This document shows positions 48,248-60,387 of a stretch of DNA of 64,000 nucleotides, piece after piece. Position numbers and translations under genes: made by a program. The DNA is from Parapristionchus giblindavisi. Lineage: Eukaryota; Nematoda; Chromadorea; Rhabditida; Diplogasteridae. The notes under the pieces are model-generated. The model made no database searches. It had not been told where the DNA came from and worked only from the letters and a program-made list of their open reading frames with translations. The stretch is taken from contig CALSFV010000236.1 in the NCBI GenBank assembly GCA_943737045.1, forward strand, positions 281,001 through 345,000. Reading direction: 5' to 3'. Every line of letters starts with the position of its first letter. The first letter of the stretch is position 1.

Positions 48248-50638
48248 TCAATCGAAGGGCATAAACTTTTTCAAGCATGCAATGGCTTCAGCAGTCTTCG
48301 TGTTCTCATTCAAGTACATAAATATGATTCGCGATTGTTCCTCGTACAGAGCCATGACTTCCTGCAAAGATTTGTATTTCAGAAATAACACAAAAACGTG
48401 AAAGAGACAATTGAATATAGCAATCATCGTTCTCGAGACACTTGGGGAGTCTAATGATGTTTATTTAAAGCCAGATAAACGAGAGAGCTGTGACTACTGT
48501 ACCTTCATTATATATCCCGCAGTCAGCAAATTGCCCATCCTAACGGAATACTCCATTATACCAAGTTCCTTGGTGTAATATCGATTGAGGTCATGTAATA
48601 TTTCCTTTGTGATGGTATCGCCCAACTTTAGAAGATTCTCGGGCATATTGGGTATTTTATCTGTAAAGATTAATGAAATTTACAATAATAAAGAATACAG
48701 AAGGGCATCCTCCAATTGTATCGTAATTAAGAACTATGAATAGAACTATGTATGCATTACATCTAAGCTCAAAATCATATGTAGATACCAAGCAATACCG
48801 TAATACTAGCTGATCTTTTTTTCTATTTGATTTCTGCACAAGGGTAATTTCGTATTTGAGGCATAAATTTAAGGAAAAGTGCAAGCGGGACTCAAACTAG
48901 AATGGCGAGGTTACATGCGCTGGATACTAATCAATGAGGCAGGCTTTCAGTCTCATTTTTCATGTAAAAGTACACCGCACATCTCTTGGTACCGCTTTTT
49001 AAAAAAAAATCGAATATGTATCGCTTTGCTCATTGCAAATCATTATTGTATTTGAAGTTGAATAGTGAATCTTTATGTGAAAGAAAACATTATAATTGAT
49101 CATATATCTTCATTCTATTGACGAGCGTACGCACAAAACGAAATGCGTGACAATGCATTTGTAATATAAATTAATATATTCGGCTTGTAATCACATGCAT
49201 GTAAGTGTTTGTAAAATATTCCTAAAGCTTACCCAAATCCCACATTGAAATCGTCATTAGAGCGTTAAACTCGATTGGAGTAAAGTTGGATTTCGTAAAA
49301 ATTGGTAGCACGAGCGAGAAATATTCAACGTTGTAGTCCTCAATCATGCTAAAACAACATAATCTTTATTTAATTAGCGATTTATGTTCTTATGATAATT
49401 TCGTAAGAAAAACTTCCTTCCGTGAAAAAAATTTTTTTTAAGAGTGGAAGAAAAGATTTCACTTCCCCCAAATCTCTCTATGCTTGTATGTGTATTCTAC
49501 GTTGAGAAAATTCAGAGATGGATATAGGAAAAAATTAAAAAGATTCCTTTAAGTTGCAGTTAGACTCACTCAAACAGGGAAGTTCTCAGTCCACTGATAG
49601 TGATATCTTCCGTCATGTATTCATCTATCTTATCACAATCGATGCAGGATATCACGGTCTTCATACAACTAAACGAAATCTATACTTTCAATATTTTGTA
49701 AATTGTAGAGATACTCTTGACATTGATGTTCATTCAGGCTTTAAATCAATTTAATAATATGAATAAAATAATATGACTTTTGCCATAAATAAGTAAATAA
49801 ATAATAGTAATAGTTATAGTAGTAGAAGTTCAAGTAATTACTTACTATTTCAAATCGGGAGAAATCCGATAACTCTGCTCAAATGCTTCCACTCCCAAGA
49901 ACATCGGGAGGAAAGTTTTCATGAGTAGTTGCTGAACAAAACAAACGAATAAAAAAAGTAACAACCTAAGCAACAAAATCTATGAGCATACTTGGTCTCC
50001 ATATGGTAATTTGGTGTAAGCGGGAAAAGCACGTTTGGTGAACTTTTCCACTTCGGGGATTGCGACCGACATGGCCTCGATAACAAAATCGACAGAGGCG
50101 ATGTAAATGTCCTGAAATTTGCTGAATATATATGTAGCCGAAGCTGATAAAGATGATCGGCCGTTCTCTTTTTTTTCTGTTTCAAAGTGTATTTAACTTA
50201 CCAAATTCTTTTTCACCCTTCTCAGATTATGCCGACTTATGCGAATTTCATGTTCTGCCTTCCTTCTACGTTCGAACGATAACCTAAAATGGATTTATTT
50301 ATTTATTTATTCAAATAATAATAATTATTATATAAGGAGACAAATTAACTTTAAAGGCACACCACAAGTTAATTTTATTCTCCACATTGGCAATATTCTC
50401 TCGTAGACAAAGAAACCGAGAGAGTGTGGCCAGATCGGAGAGTTTCAAATTAGCTTGGAGTGTCGCTTTAAAGAAAAAATATTTGAATATCTTCGTGACT
50501 TAACTTACCAGGTAGATCTAGGTATAGATTTCATCTCTCTGAATGCAAAACAAAACAAATTTTGATTTTTTTTGGTCCATTGTATAAGGAGTGTGCCTAA
50601 TTCTCCTGCTCTAAGTCTGCATATTCCATAAATTAAAA

Positions 50639-50673
<35 letters not shown>

Positions 50674-51616
50674 ATTTACCTATATTCAAGAGCGATCCTG
50701 TCGAGAATTGGAATTTCGCGGGATGTCGACGGGATACAATCGATCGATAATTTAGTCACTTTATCCTCCTCATTTCTTATTTGCAAACCCACATCCATAT
50801 TGAGACGAAGGCACTTTTCGAAGCGGCAGAGTCGACACATGTAGGGATCATCTAAAATTATTGTAAAATCGAGATAGCACGAAAAAAATTAAAAAAAAAT
50901 TAAAAGGAAAATACAATCATGTGGTTTTTCTGCAAATAGTTCTACATAAAACGATCTCAAATTCTCGTGAAACAATCCATTCTCTATATCAATGTTAGTA
51001 AGTTATTCGTAGTGAGGAAAGCAGGTTCCCTAGGGGCTGCCTTTCATTAGCTTATCACATTTTACACGATGCATGAGAGGGCATAGCTCAGTGGTAGAGC
51101 GCTCGCTTAGCATGCGAGAGGGCTGGGGTTCAATTCCCCATGCCTCCAGATATTTTTGCTGAATTTTAAAATAAAAAAAAACATACTCTTGACTATTTCA
51201 CATTTGTTGTCTCCTTGTCTGCACACCAGTCGCTTCTGTGATTCAACTGCTCGTTTGAAGAACGAAGCGCAAGCTCTGCAATATCAATCTTAACTATCGA
51301 AAAGTGAAAAGGCATAGCTCAACCCCCAACAACGTCACAGTGTTCAGCGTATAAAATTCTCTTGTTTGCTTTGCACGAGTGCCGCAATGAGATTTTCTTG
51401 TTTTCACATTGGTCAGAAAACAAGAACGCGCTCTTATAAATATCAACATATTATGCAAGTGCATTTTATACGGACAATAGCACTGGACAACAACATATAA
51501 TAAGCTGTTTCGAACAGTAGACGGCAAACTCACCGACAAACTTCAATTCCAAAGTGTGTAGACTTCGTTGGAGAATTGCACACGAGACATACAATCGTAT
51601 CATCCACTATAACCAT
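48248..51616 (-). CDS. Nuclear hormone receptor 1 (nematode-divergent NHR)
   Basis: Ten exons: 51616-51534, 51275-51187, 50851-50680, 50283-50202, 50111-49992, 49931-49846, 49668-49570, 49348-49233, 48660-48503, 48361-48248; 372 codons, all phases agree. The C4 zinc-finger domain is residues 10-71: CLVC...CRAC (Cys 10, 13, 27, 30), with P-box EVCRACASFFKR, then Cys 46, 53, 63, 66 and CRFEKC. A hinge and helical ligand-binding domain follow. The ATG comes 6 nt after ATTCAG, a likely trans-splice site. Nuclear, DNA-binding; ligand unknown. Convergent with the Srab gene, 157 bp apart. Confidence 0.9.
51077..51148 (+). tRNA. tRNA-Ala (AGC)-like
   Basis: 72-nt cloverleaf: acceptor GAGGGCA/TGCCTCC, D-arm GCTC..GAGC, anticodon arm CTCGC-TTAGCAT-GCGAG with AGC at 51109-51111, T-arm TGGGG-TTCAATT-CCCCA, discriminator A. 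A box (TAGCTCAGTGGTAGAGC) and B box (GGTTCAATTCC) are good. Acceptor pair 2 is A:C and pair 3 is G:T, so it may be a weak or pseudo-tRNA. It lies antisense in intron 2 of receptor 1. Confidence 0.7.
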
Positions 51617-52780
51617 TTCAAACTGAATATAAACAAATGATCATAAAAAATAACAATAGTTTCATCAGAGAGAAACGTGAGCGTAGGTTGCAAACAATCG
51701 ATAGCAAACAAAGTGAAAAGATGGTGCTCAATGGAGTGTTGAAATAAGAGAGAGAGGGTAGAGATAAAAAGAGGAGAGGGAGATATGCACTACAAATTCA
51801 TCACACACATTGTGTCTTGTTTGTATTTTAAAGAAGAATAAAAGCTCCTGAAAAGTTCCTCCTAACAATAAGGAAGAAAAATTGTAAAACTACAAAATGC
51901 AAGATATGACAATGGTTTGTTAATAACATTCAAGGCCAATTCATTTCAGAACTTCCCAACAGAATACTTCAGTATATTACTGTTGAGCATGAAGTATGAT
52001 GCTATATACTTTATTACTACAGAAAAATATAGTAAAAAACTATATATCATAAAGCAAGAATTGTTAGTTGTTGAAGAATTCTTCAGCTAGAGTGACTTTC
52101 TAGTGTGGCCAGAGTCGAGAGTTTTTAATTATTCATCTATTTATCGAACACCGCAAGGGTGCTTGATCAAGTACAAAATGCTCGAGTGAAGACAAATCAT
52201 ATGGACAAACATAATATCAAAAATATTACAAATGATAGGGGAGTGATTGGGGGAAGGTTTGAAAGGGCATAGATTAGATTGGGGTATGACTTTAAGGCAA
52301 CCTGAGAGTGCAACTCGGTACTGTTAAAGAAGAGAGAGAAAAAATATAGCGAACGAAATGCTAAACACTTATTGAAGTAAGAAACTAATGCCTAAATACA
52401 TATATATGAGAATAAGAAATCTTAACAATGATACAAAAACAAATATAAATATTAACACATTCTCCATTTGCATGGAAGGAAGGTATGAATTCTGCACGCA
52501 TCGCTGTTTATTTAGTATAATTCAAGAATCAATAAAGCAAAAATGTTTGTTTTAAAATGTTCAAGTCAAAATATCACACTCTTTTTATTTCATCATGTAA
52601 TTATTTAAGATTCAGCGTATTTTAATATTAATATCTGAAAATCGTTGCACAATGATGCAATAATGACATGCGAAGCTTATCGTGATCGATGAGCCGACTT
52701 GGGAAGGCCAGGAAATAACTCTGAATCAGTTTATGATCATTAGGTTCGAAAAAAACATGAATAATGCAAACCTTGTTTAT
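51617..52780. other. Spacer between receptors 1 and 2
   Basis: AT-rich upstream region of receptor 1 and downstream region of receptor 2. Contains AGAGAGAG tracts around 51745-51785. No exon or RNA gene recognised. Confidence 0.5.
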
Positions 52781-55700
52781 TTAATCGAATGGAATCAATT
52801 TATTTATGTAATCAATGGATTCCTTTGTCTTCGCGTTCTCATAATTTACGTACATCGATGTTATTCGCGCTTGTTCCTGGTACAATGTCATGACTTCCTG
52901 GAAAGTTAGTTTTTTTTCAAAAATAACTCCGTATTGGGGCAAATTATTTGGTCGAGATGAACGGGGTGAAGATTGCGTTTTACAGAAATTTCTTTTTTTT
53001 CCCGAAATGCATTTCCATCCAACCTTGGCGGTAACGCTCTACACTAAAGATCCGCAATCGTGCGGATTTTCAGAAATGATTTCTCACTAATTAATGAATT
53101 AGAAATCGCGCGCACGATATTAATATGATAATTTGTTAAATTATTCGTGCCAAGTCGCGCAGTCGACTCTTTCTCATTTATTTCCATTGAATTAGCGGTT
53201 AAAAACAACCGATATAAAGCCTGAGTTTTTGAGTTTTTTTGCGAGAGTTTTTTTCAGTTGAGTTCTCGTTTTAGCATTCAAATACAAGAGAAGGCATACG
53301 AAGTCCATTATGCGAGAATCATTACCTTCATTATATAGGTCGCAGTCAGCAAATTGCCCATTCGAACGGAATAGTCGCTTAATCCGAGTTCCTTTGTGTA
53401 ATATCGATTGAGGTCGTGAATAATTTCCTTTGTGATGGTCTCGCCCAACTTTAGAAGATGCTCGGGCATATCGGGTATTTTATCTGTGAAAATGAAACAT
53501 TGATAGCTCTTTAAATTACGCCTTTTTTATTATCTAAAAGAATTCAACAACTGAAATACATAGACAAAAAATAAATTTTCCAGTTTTATGTATGAATGAA
53601 CTCCACGAATGAAGTTCACTGGGACTTGGAAATTTCTGCAAGTAAACAATGCGCTCAAAGCGTGCGGGTGTGTGTTTTGGCGACTTTTCCTAAGACACTA
53701 ATAGTGTCACACTACTGCCAAGGAGAGTTCTTCAATCAGAGATCAAAGAATGCTGGATTTCGGCAAGGGAAAAAATTTAAATATAGCCAAATTAGTTTTC
53801 GATTAGGGAACATCGTCGTCATGCACTTTAGCACACCAAATTCCTGTTTTTTTAAAAAAATATTATTATTTTTCTCGAAAAATCCCGAATTCCAGCGTTC
53901 GTTGATCTTTGATTGAAAAACTGTAACTTGCAGTATTTTCTTAGAATTTGATTGCGCCCACAAAAGAATCGATAGGAATCGAAACAAACTATATTAGGAA
54001 CAGTCGCCAAACCACACCATCTGCACGCCCTCAAGCGCATTGTCCCTTGGCAGAAATTTTCAAGTGCCAGTGAACTTCACTCGTGGTTTTAAAAAAATAT
54101 GCATTTATGTTGATAAAAAAAGTTAATGTATTAGAACCAGATCTGAGCGTAAAATGAAAATTTTACAGATTCGAAAAAAATGTAAAATATTTACTTTCAT
54201 TTTTAAGCATTTTTTAAACGGATTTCACGAATTGAATTTTACGGAATCCGTTAAATTTTACGGTTTGAAAATATTTAGAATGTAATCGCATCGTTGTAAG
54301 TGTTTGTAAAATATTGTTTAAGCATACCTAATTCCCACATTGAAATCGTCATTAGCGCGTTATACTCCATCGGAGTGAAGTTGGATTTCGCAAAAATTGG
54401 TAGCACAAGTGAAAAATATTGATCGTTGTAGTCCTCAAGCATGCTAAATAGATGTAATCTATATTTATTTATCTATTGATCATACGACATACTCTGGTAT
54501 TTCAAAACTAGTGGTTTACTTTTCATTCCCACTTGACGTAGACTTGCATGTCTATTTCTAGTCAGACGTACGTTTACTGCAAGAGGTGTATAATACTGTA
54601 ATGCGTCTCGTTAAATGTTCTCTTCTTGTAGTAAACTTCTAGTCAGTGACGTCGTTTCAGTAGACTGCTAGTTTGGAAATACCAGAATATGAGAAAGCCG
54701 TTATCAGCATGTTATGGCTCGTTAAAAAATAGTGGAAAACCGACATTGGCGACTTTCCACCCATTAAAAAAGTACCTGGAAAGTGGAAAATGGTAACGCG
54801 AAATTTGAATTCGCGCGCGCAAAGATTTCTACAGTTTAAATGGAAATTCAACTTCCTTCTCGATATATAATACAGTCCGCAGAAATTCGCTGTCGGAAAG
54901 TCGGAATTTGAATTCCCGTACCTCTTGGCGAGTGCGCGAATTCAAATTTCGAGTTTCCATTTTCGACTTTCCGGTTACTTTTTTTAACGGGTGCAAAGTC
55001 GCCGATTTCGGTTTTCTACTTTTTTTAACGAGCCATCATTAGGAATAAACTTCTTTTTTTCTTTTAAAAAGACAAAAGTAGATCGTCTTGGTTTCGTTTG
55101 GATTTTTATCTCAATTCTGAGCTGACCATTCCGATTGCAAAGTAAGACTCACTCAAACAGGGAATTTCTCAGCCCACTGATAGTTATATCGTCGGGTACG
55201 TATTCCTCTATCTTATCTCGATCGATGCAAGATATCGCGGTTTTCATTAAACTGAAACGTAAATTCTCAATATTTCTAGAACGTAGATATGCATTTGACA
55301 GCTTCAAATGAAAAATACTATTGTTCAAGTAATCACTAACTACTTCAAGTCGGGAGACATCCGAAAACTTCTAGAAAATCCTTCCACCATGAAGAATGTC
55401 GCAAAAAAAGATTTCATGAGTATTTGCTGAAAAAATATAGTACGATTTCTGTTTCGGCTATTCATGTTAGTATGCTGCTTAATGTAGTGCACAATACGAT
55501 CATTTTATTTAAAACTCGTTTTGCTTAATTTTATGGGCGTTAATTGTCATTGTTCTTAAAATAAATATAATAGCTAACTAGGGAATGGTTTCTGTGGTGC
55601 ATGAAATTACGGTTAGTGGCCGACATAGCGATATTCAGCATGGTCTATTTAGTAAGAATCAACTGTCAAAAGCTGCAGTTGATCGATTTTTTAACGAAAC

Positions 55701-57841
55701 CCGTCGCATATCCGCCTCACGATAGACAGCCAAAAAGTTGCATTTTTTTTGTTTTCCCACTTTTTGAACACGAGTTCGATTCACCAGACAGTATTTCATG
55801 TCTGTTTGGTAATTCCAGCAAAAAATTGCTGTTTCAATGGAAATCAAGTCCAAAAAATCTACTTTGGCTGTCTTTCGTGCGGCGGATATGCGACGGGTTT
55901 CGTTCAAAAAATCGATCAACTGCAGCTTTTGAAAGTTGATTCTTACTAAGTCGATCATGCTGATTATCGCTATGTAGGTCACTATCCGTAATTTCATGCA
56001 TCAAAGAAACCATTCCCTAGTAAAGTTATTAACGTACTTGGTCTCCTTTTGGTAATTTGGAGTAAGCGGGAAATGCCCGCTTAGTGAACTGTTCCACTTC
56101 GGAGACTGTGACCGACATGGCCTCGAGTTCAAAATCGACGGAGGCGATGTAAATATCCTGGAATTAGCAGAATATATAATATATAGAAATCTGGGCCAAA
56201 AAATTTAAAATATGTAAAAGCTGAGCAGTCTTTTCTGTTTTTTTCTTCAGTTTTTAATAATATCTAAAATATATATTTATATATGTATATAAATACCATA
56301 TTCTTTTTCACCCTTCGCAGATTATGTCGATTTATACGAATTTCGTGTTCGGCCTTCCTTCTTCGTTCGAATGATAGCCTAAACATGGATAAAAAAGTAA
56401 TTTAAAGCCACAACCCGAGTATTTTTCCGCACTTTCAACACACTCTCGCGAACAAAGAAAGCGAGAGAGCATTGTCGAAGCTGAGATTTTCAAATTAACT
56501 CTAAATCAGCTCTATGTGACTTTATAAAATCAGACCATTGAGTTTTTTTTTTTTAGTTTTTTTTTTATAAAACTTGAAAAGTAGAAATATAGATTAAATG
56601 TTCCTCATAAAACTATATTTTTCGCCAACAGTTTAGATGCTCCAGAACATCATAATCCGAGCAGCAAGTTCATTACATAAGCATGCAAAGTACCAGAACC
56701 AGAGATGGTATTAACGATCAACAAATTAACGAAATTCGAAAAAAATCAAAGCGCTAATTTCTAATATGATACTAAATAAGAAACATGTAATCGAACCCCT
56801 TTCCAAGCGCCACCCACCACTAACCACTGCACCACAAAGGTAATGTTCTCTAATCTCTAATCTAATCTACAGTGTGCTCCATGTTCTTTGAATATGGAGT
56901 GCGCCCCAAATTGCATGATTCTCCTTCTTTAAGTGTGATTAATTTAAAAAATTTTTAAATATATGGCTTACGTATATTCAAGAGAGACCCTCTCGAGAAT
57001 AGGAATGTCGGGGGTTTCCGAAGAAATAGAATCAATCGATAATTTAGTCGTTTTATCTTCCTTATTTCTTGTTTCCAAGACCACATCAAGGTTCAGACGA
57101 AGACACTTTCGGAAGCGACAGAGTTTACACATGTTGCGATCTTCTTAAAATGATTGTAAAATCGCGATAGCACGAAAAATATTTACAAGGAGGTGCAAAC
57201 ATATGGCTGAAGTTTTATGAGACATTACTTGGAAATCAGGTTCCGTGAGTTGTATCTTGCATACGAGGGCACTCGCGTTCAATTCCCCATTCCTCCAGAA
57301 ATTTTTGCCATTTTTTAAAGTAAAGAAAACGTACTTTTGTCTATGTCACATGTGTTGTCGGCATGTCTGCACACCAGTCTCTTCTGTGATTCAAAGTTTC
57401 TTTTGAAGAACGAAGCGCAAGCTCTGAAAAGACAATCACTTGCTAACATAAATGAATAGGATATAATGTAAAATTAAAAGTTTGCATGCACATTAGATTT
57501 AAAATTGCCAGATGTGAACTTTATTCTATTAATAATTGTGTTTCATGGTGTGTCCGCTAATGGAGAAGACCAACTATCCCCAACTAGGCACAGTAAGTTG
57601 GCACGTTGACAACAAACCATATAATAATCTGTTTTAAACAATACAAGCTCACCGTGAACATCATCATGACCAGACTTAGAGGCAACCGCTCTTTTCATTG
57701 GTTCAGTGCTCATTGGGGGTCATTAAATTTTTTTTTAAATATAAAAATTGTAGCTCACCGACAAACTTCAACTCCGAAGTGTGCACTCTTTGTTGGAGAA
57801 TTGCAAACAAGACAAATAATCGGATCATCCAATAACGGCAT
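52781..57841 (-). CDS. Nuclear hormone receptor 2
   Basis: Paralog of receptor 1 with the same ten-exon structure: 57841-57759, 57423-57335, 57143-56972, 56378-56297, 56157-56038, 55426-55341, 55251-55153, 54443-54328, 53483-53326, 52897-52781; 373 codons. DNA-binding domain begins MPLLDDPIICLVCNSPTKSA, P-box EVCRACASFFKR; second finger RHADNTCDIDK...CKLCRFRKC. The exon 3 acceptor is TTTAAG. The start again follows TTTTCAG. Introns host a 443-bp MITE (55578-56020), a 323-bp foldback (54714-55036) and a 485-bp inverted repeat (53602-54086), but all exons are intact. Confidence 0.9.
53602..54086. repeat. Inverted-repeat element in receptor 2 intron
   Basis: Arms of about 90 bp beginning CCACGAATGAAGTTCACTGG; the loop includes GATCTTTGATTG repeats. 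A related half-element lies at 61330-61495 in receptor 3. Non-coding. Confidence 0.65.
54714..55036. repeat. Foldback, arms ATGGCTCGTTAAAAAA
   Basis: Inverted repeat of about 323 bp containing GGAAAGTGGAAAATGGTAAC-type arms and GCGCGCGC. Intron 7 of receptor 2. Confidence 0.65.
55578..56020. mobile_element. MITE, TIR CTAGGGAATGG, TSD TAA
   Basis: 443-bp near-perfect foldback, flanked by TAA (55575-55577, 56021-56023). The open frames visible on both strands are just the two arms read in opposite directions. Intron 5 of receptor 2. Confidence 0.85.
57259..57297 (+). pseudogene. Remnant of tRNA-Ala 3' half
   Basis: CATACGAGGGCACTCGCGTTCAATTCCCCAT...CCTCCA at the position in receptor 2 matching the tRNA in receptor 1. 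The 5' half is gone. Confidence 0.6.
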
Positions 57842-57895
57842 TTTAAACTGAAAATAGACAAACTTACGAAGATATGTACATAACTATGGTTTTAA

Positions 57896-58172
57896 AGGTA
57901 GAGACCCGCGAATGTTCATGCAAATCTCTTGCAGCTTTCAAGAAGATAGAATGATCACTCATCAATCCCTTAGTGCAGTGATAAAACCTCGGAATAGATG
58001 GTCGCGGGGTCGCGGGTTCGAATCCTAATTTCCTATTTTCAAAAAGCTCCTTAGCCTGCGATTGCAAGCATGATTCATTCATGATTTTAGCGGTCTATGA
58101 GCTGAATTAGCAAACATATAATACATAGTCTACGATATGTAGAATAACGAAAATATTCGCTGGAGTCCATAT
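57896..58172. mobile_element. TTAA element with tRNA-like segment, just upstream of receptor 2
   Basis: 277 bp, TTAA at 57892-57895 and 58173-58176, TIR AGGTAGAGACCC / GGAGTCCATAT. Plus strand 57966-58035 ends GTCGCGGGTTCGAATCC (B box). It begins about 55 bp upstream of the receptor 2 ATG. Confidence 0.7.
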
Positions 58173-58640
58173 TTAAAGGATCACCCCGGTTTAATTTTAC
58201 TCTCCGCTATGGCAATCTTATGTCGTTAACAAAGAAAACGAGAGACCATTGGTAGAGCGGAGAGTTTCAAATTAGCTCGGCCTTTAACAGATAAAACATG
58301 CAAGCACGCTTCAGACAATCAATAGAAGAGCAATGAAACGATTGTGCTCAGTTTAATGTGTGCTGAGGCATGACTCAATATACTCACTATGGAGATAAAG
58401 AGAAGAGAGAGGAGAGAGAGAGTGAGAGAGAGAGAGAAGCACTCTGCAGATTTTGTCTGCAGAGACAGCAGAGACATTGTGTCTAGAGGAAACAAAAAAC
58501 ATTTTCACCTATAGGTGAAATAGTAATGATACGAAGGGAAAGGCTTCACAGTCGTTATGTTATAACTCCATTTTGCTAATGACAGAATAATTCAGTATGT
58601 TACTTTTAAACATGACGTGCGATGCAATATAATTTATTAC

Positions 58641-58750
58641 TATGCCCAGTCAAGAGATGGAGGGATGATTTCGTGATGTCAGCTGGTCCACAATTCTTGC
58701 AAGTGGCGAGGCATAATCGTTTGGATTGGAGAAACTTCACGGTAACCCAG
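58641..58750 (+). pseudogene. Non-LTR retrotransposon (LINE) C-terminal remnant
   Basis: The peptide KRWRDDFVMSAGPQFLQVAR...RLDWRNF matches the RW.DD......G....A..R..WR pattern found near the end of RTE/Jockey-type reverse transcriptase ORFs (family knowledge). Only about 35 residues survive. Confidence 0.5.
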
Positions 58751-60387
58751 GTACGAAATACCCATTTAAAGCTGATAAAGTTGTTTCAATTTCAATGTCA
58801 ACTATTATACAACAAAATATAACAAAACATTTTACAATTATAATTCATAATTATTTTAGTGTTTTAGTCACCACGTAGTGCAACAGACACTTTATTATAA
58901 TATAGCTAGATAATACATGCACAAATGGTAAAGAAAACTATAAGAATGGACTGGTTTCAGATCTAACTGAACGTAGTTGGGCTGACGTGTCATTTTCATA
59001 TCGTAGTGCACGATCTCTCGGATATCGTAGTGCATGATCTCTCTCGACCCTTCGCCCCAAATTTACACGCAATGCGGTCGGGATAATTTTAAAGATCACT
59101 GTTCTACGCTCACCTTTCACGGTTCATCGTTCACGGTTTCTTCGTTCTTTCACTTTTCAACTTGGCGGAAATCAAGAAAAATCATTTTACTCATTAGGCT
59201 AATTATTTTACTTTTTGAAAAAATAAATATTGAAAATACAAAATATTACACATTTCTTTATGCAGTATAATCGAACAGAACAAATATCATCTCAACTACG
59301 TAATTAATATTATTTATATTATTTACAGACATAGACAAGCGGCCGAAACACCATATGGTACATTATTAGCTAACCTATATATTTATTGACACTTTAAATT
59401 TTTGAATTAAAAAATTACATTTAAACTGCATGCAAACTTCTACTTCTTCATCGAATGCTGAAACTATATAAAAGTCAGTCCAATTCGTCCATTCTATTCA
59501 GCAGCCGTATGCATGAACAGTTTTCCGGGAGAATGTGACGTCACTAGCGTAGGAGGAGGATTTTTGGAAAACGCCTTCGCCTACGCTGACGTTACATTTT
59601 CCCGGAAAACGGTTTTCCCGTTGTTCATGCATACGACCTCTCATCCGAAGCATGGTCATCGTCAGAGTCGCCACTCATGTTCTGCATCGGTAGATACCTG
59701 GTTAGACCATAGCGAGAGCGCATACTTCACCTCAAGTTCCTTGCACACAAGAGATCAAACTTTTGATTTTACGAATAATGAAATCCAACCAAGATTTCAC
59801 GTATAATCTACGCTCACATTGATCTTGACGCTCTTTTTTCTATTCTCTATTATTAACAACACTTCGCGTAGACACAATTTATATTTAGGAACTCACGATT
59901 AAAACACATTTATCAAGAGTAGGACTCTGATGTGCATGGGGAAAAGCTCTTCTTACTTCCGACAGTCCCAGGAACTCACGGAATGCACTCAAAAAATCTC
60001 ATAGTTTTTGATAAATCGTGTTGTAAAAAATGAAATAATCTTGACAATAGTGTTGTTAGTACCCATCCTGCCAATGTATTTGAGCATCTGATTCGTTGTT
60101 CAAAAGTATCGATAATGCAATCGTAGCCTTCTTTCTCACCTCCTGACTTTATCATATTTCTAAAAGGTAAAAATATTATCCACTTTTAATTTCAGCTTGT
60201 CATTATTTAATATCCAGTGAATTTTATTATCGATGAAAGTTGTTTGCAACAATGTTACAATAATAACATGTGAACGCCATCGTGATCAATGAACCCACCT
60301 TGGGATGACATGGATATCACGCTGAATCAATTTATGCCATGGTCATTGGTCATGGTCGAAGTCATAAATAGTGCAAAACTTATTTAT
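58751..60387. other. Intergenic between receptors 2 and 3
   Basis: Contains a 130-bp hairpin at 59506-59635 (arms CGTATGCATGAAC...) with GTGACGTCA inside one arm. No exon recognised. Confidence 0.5.

Noticed and set aside
55601..55997. Two 112-codon frames on opposite strands
   Set aside because: They are the two arms of one foldback MITE; neither has splice context or family similarity.
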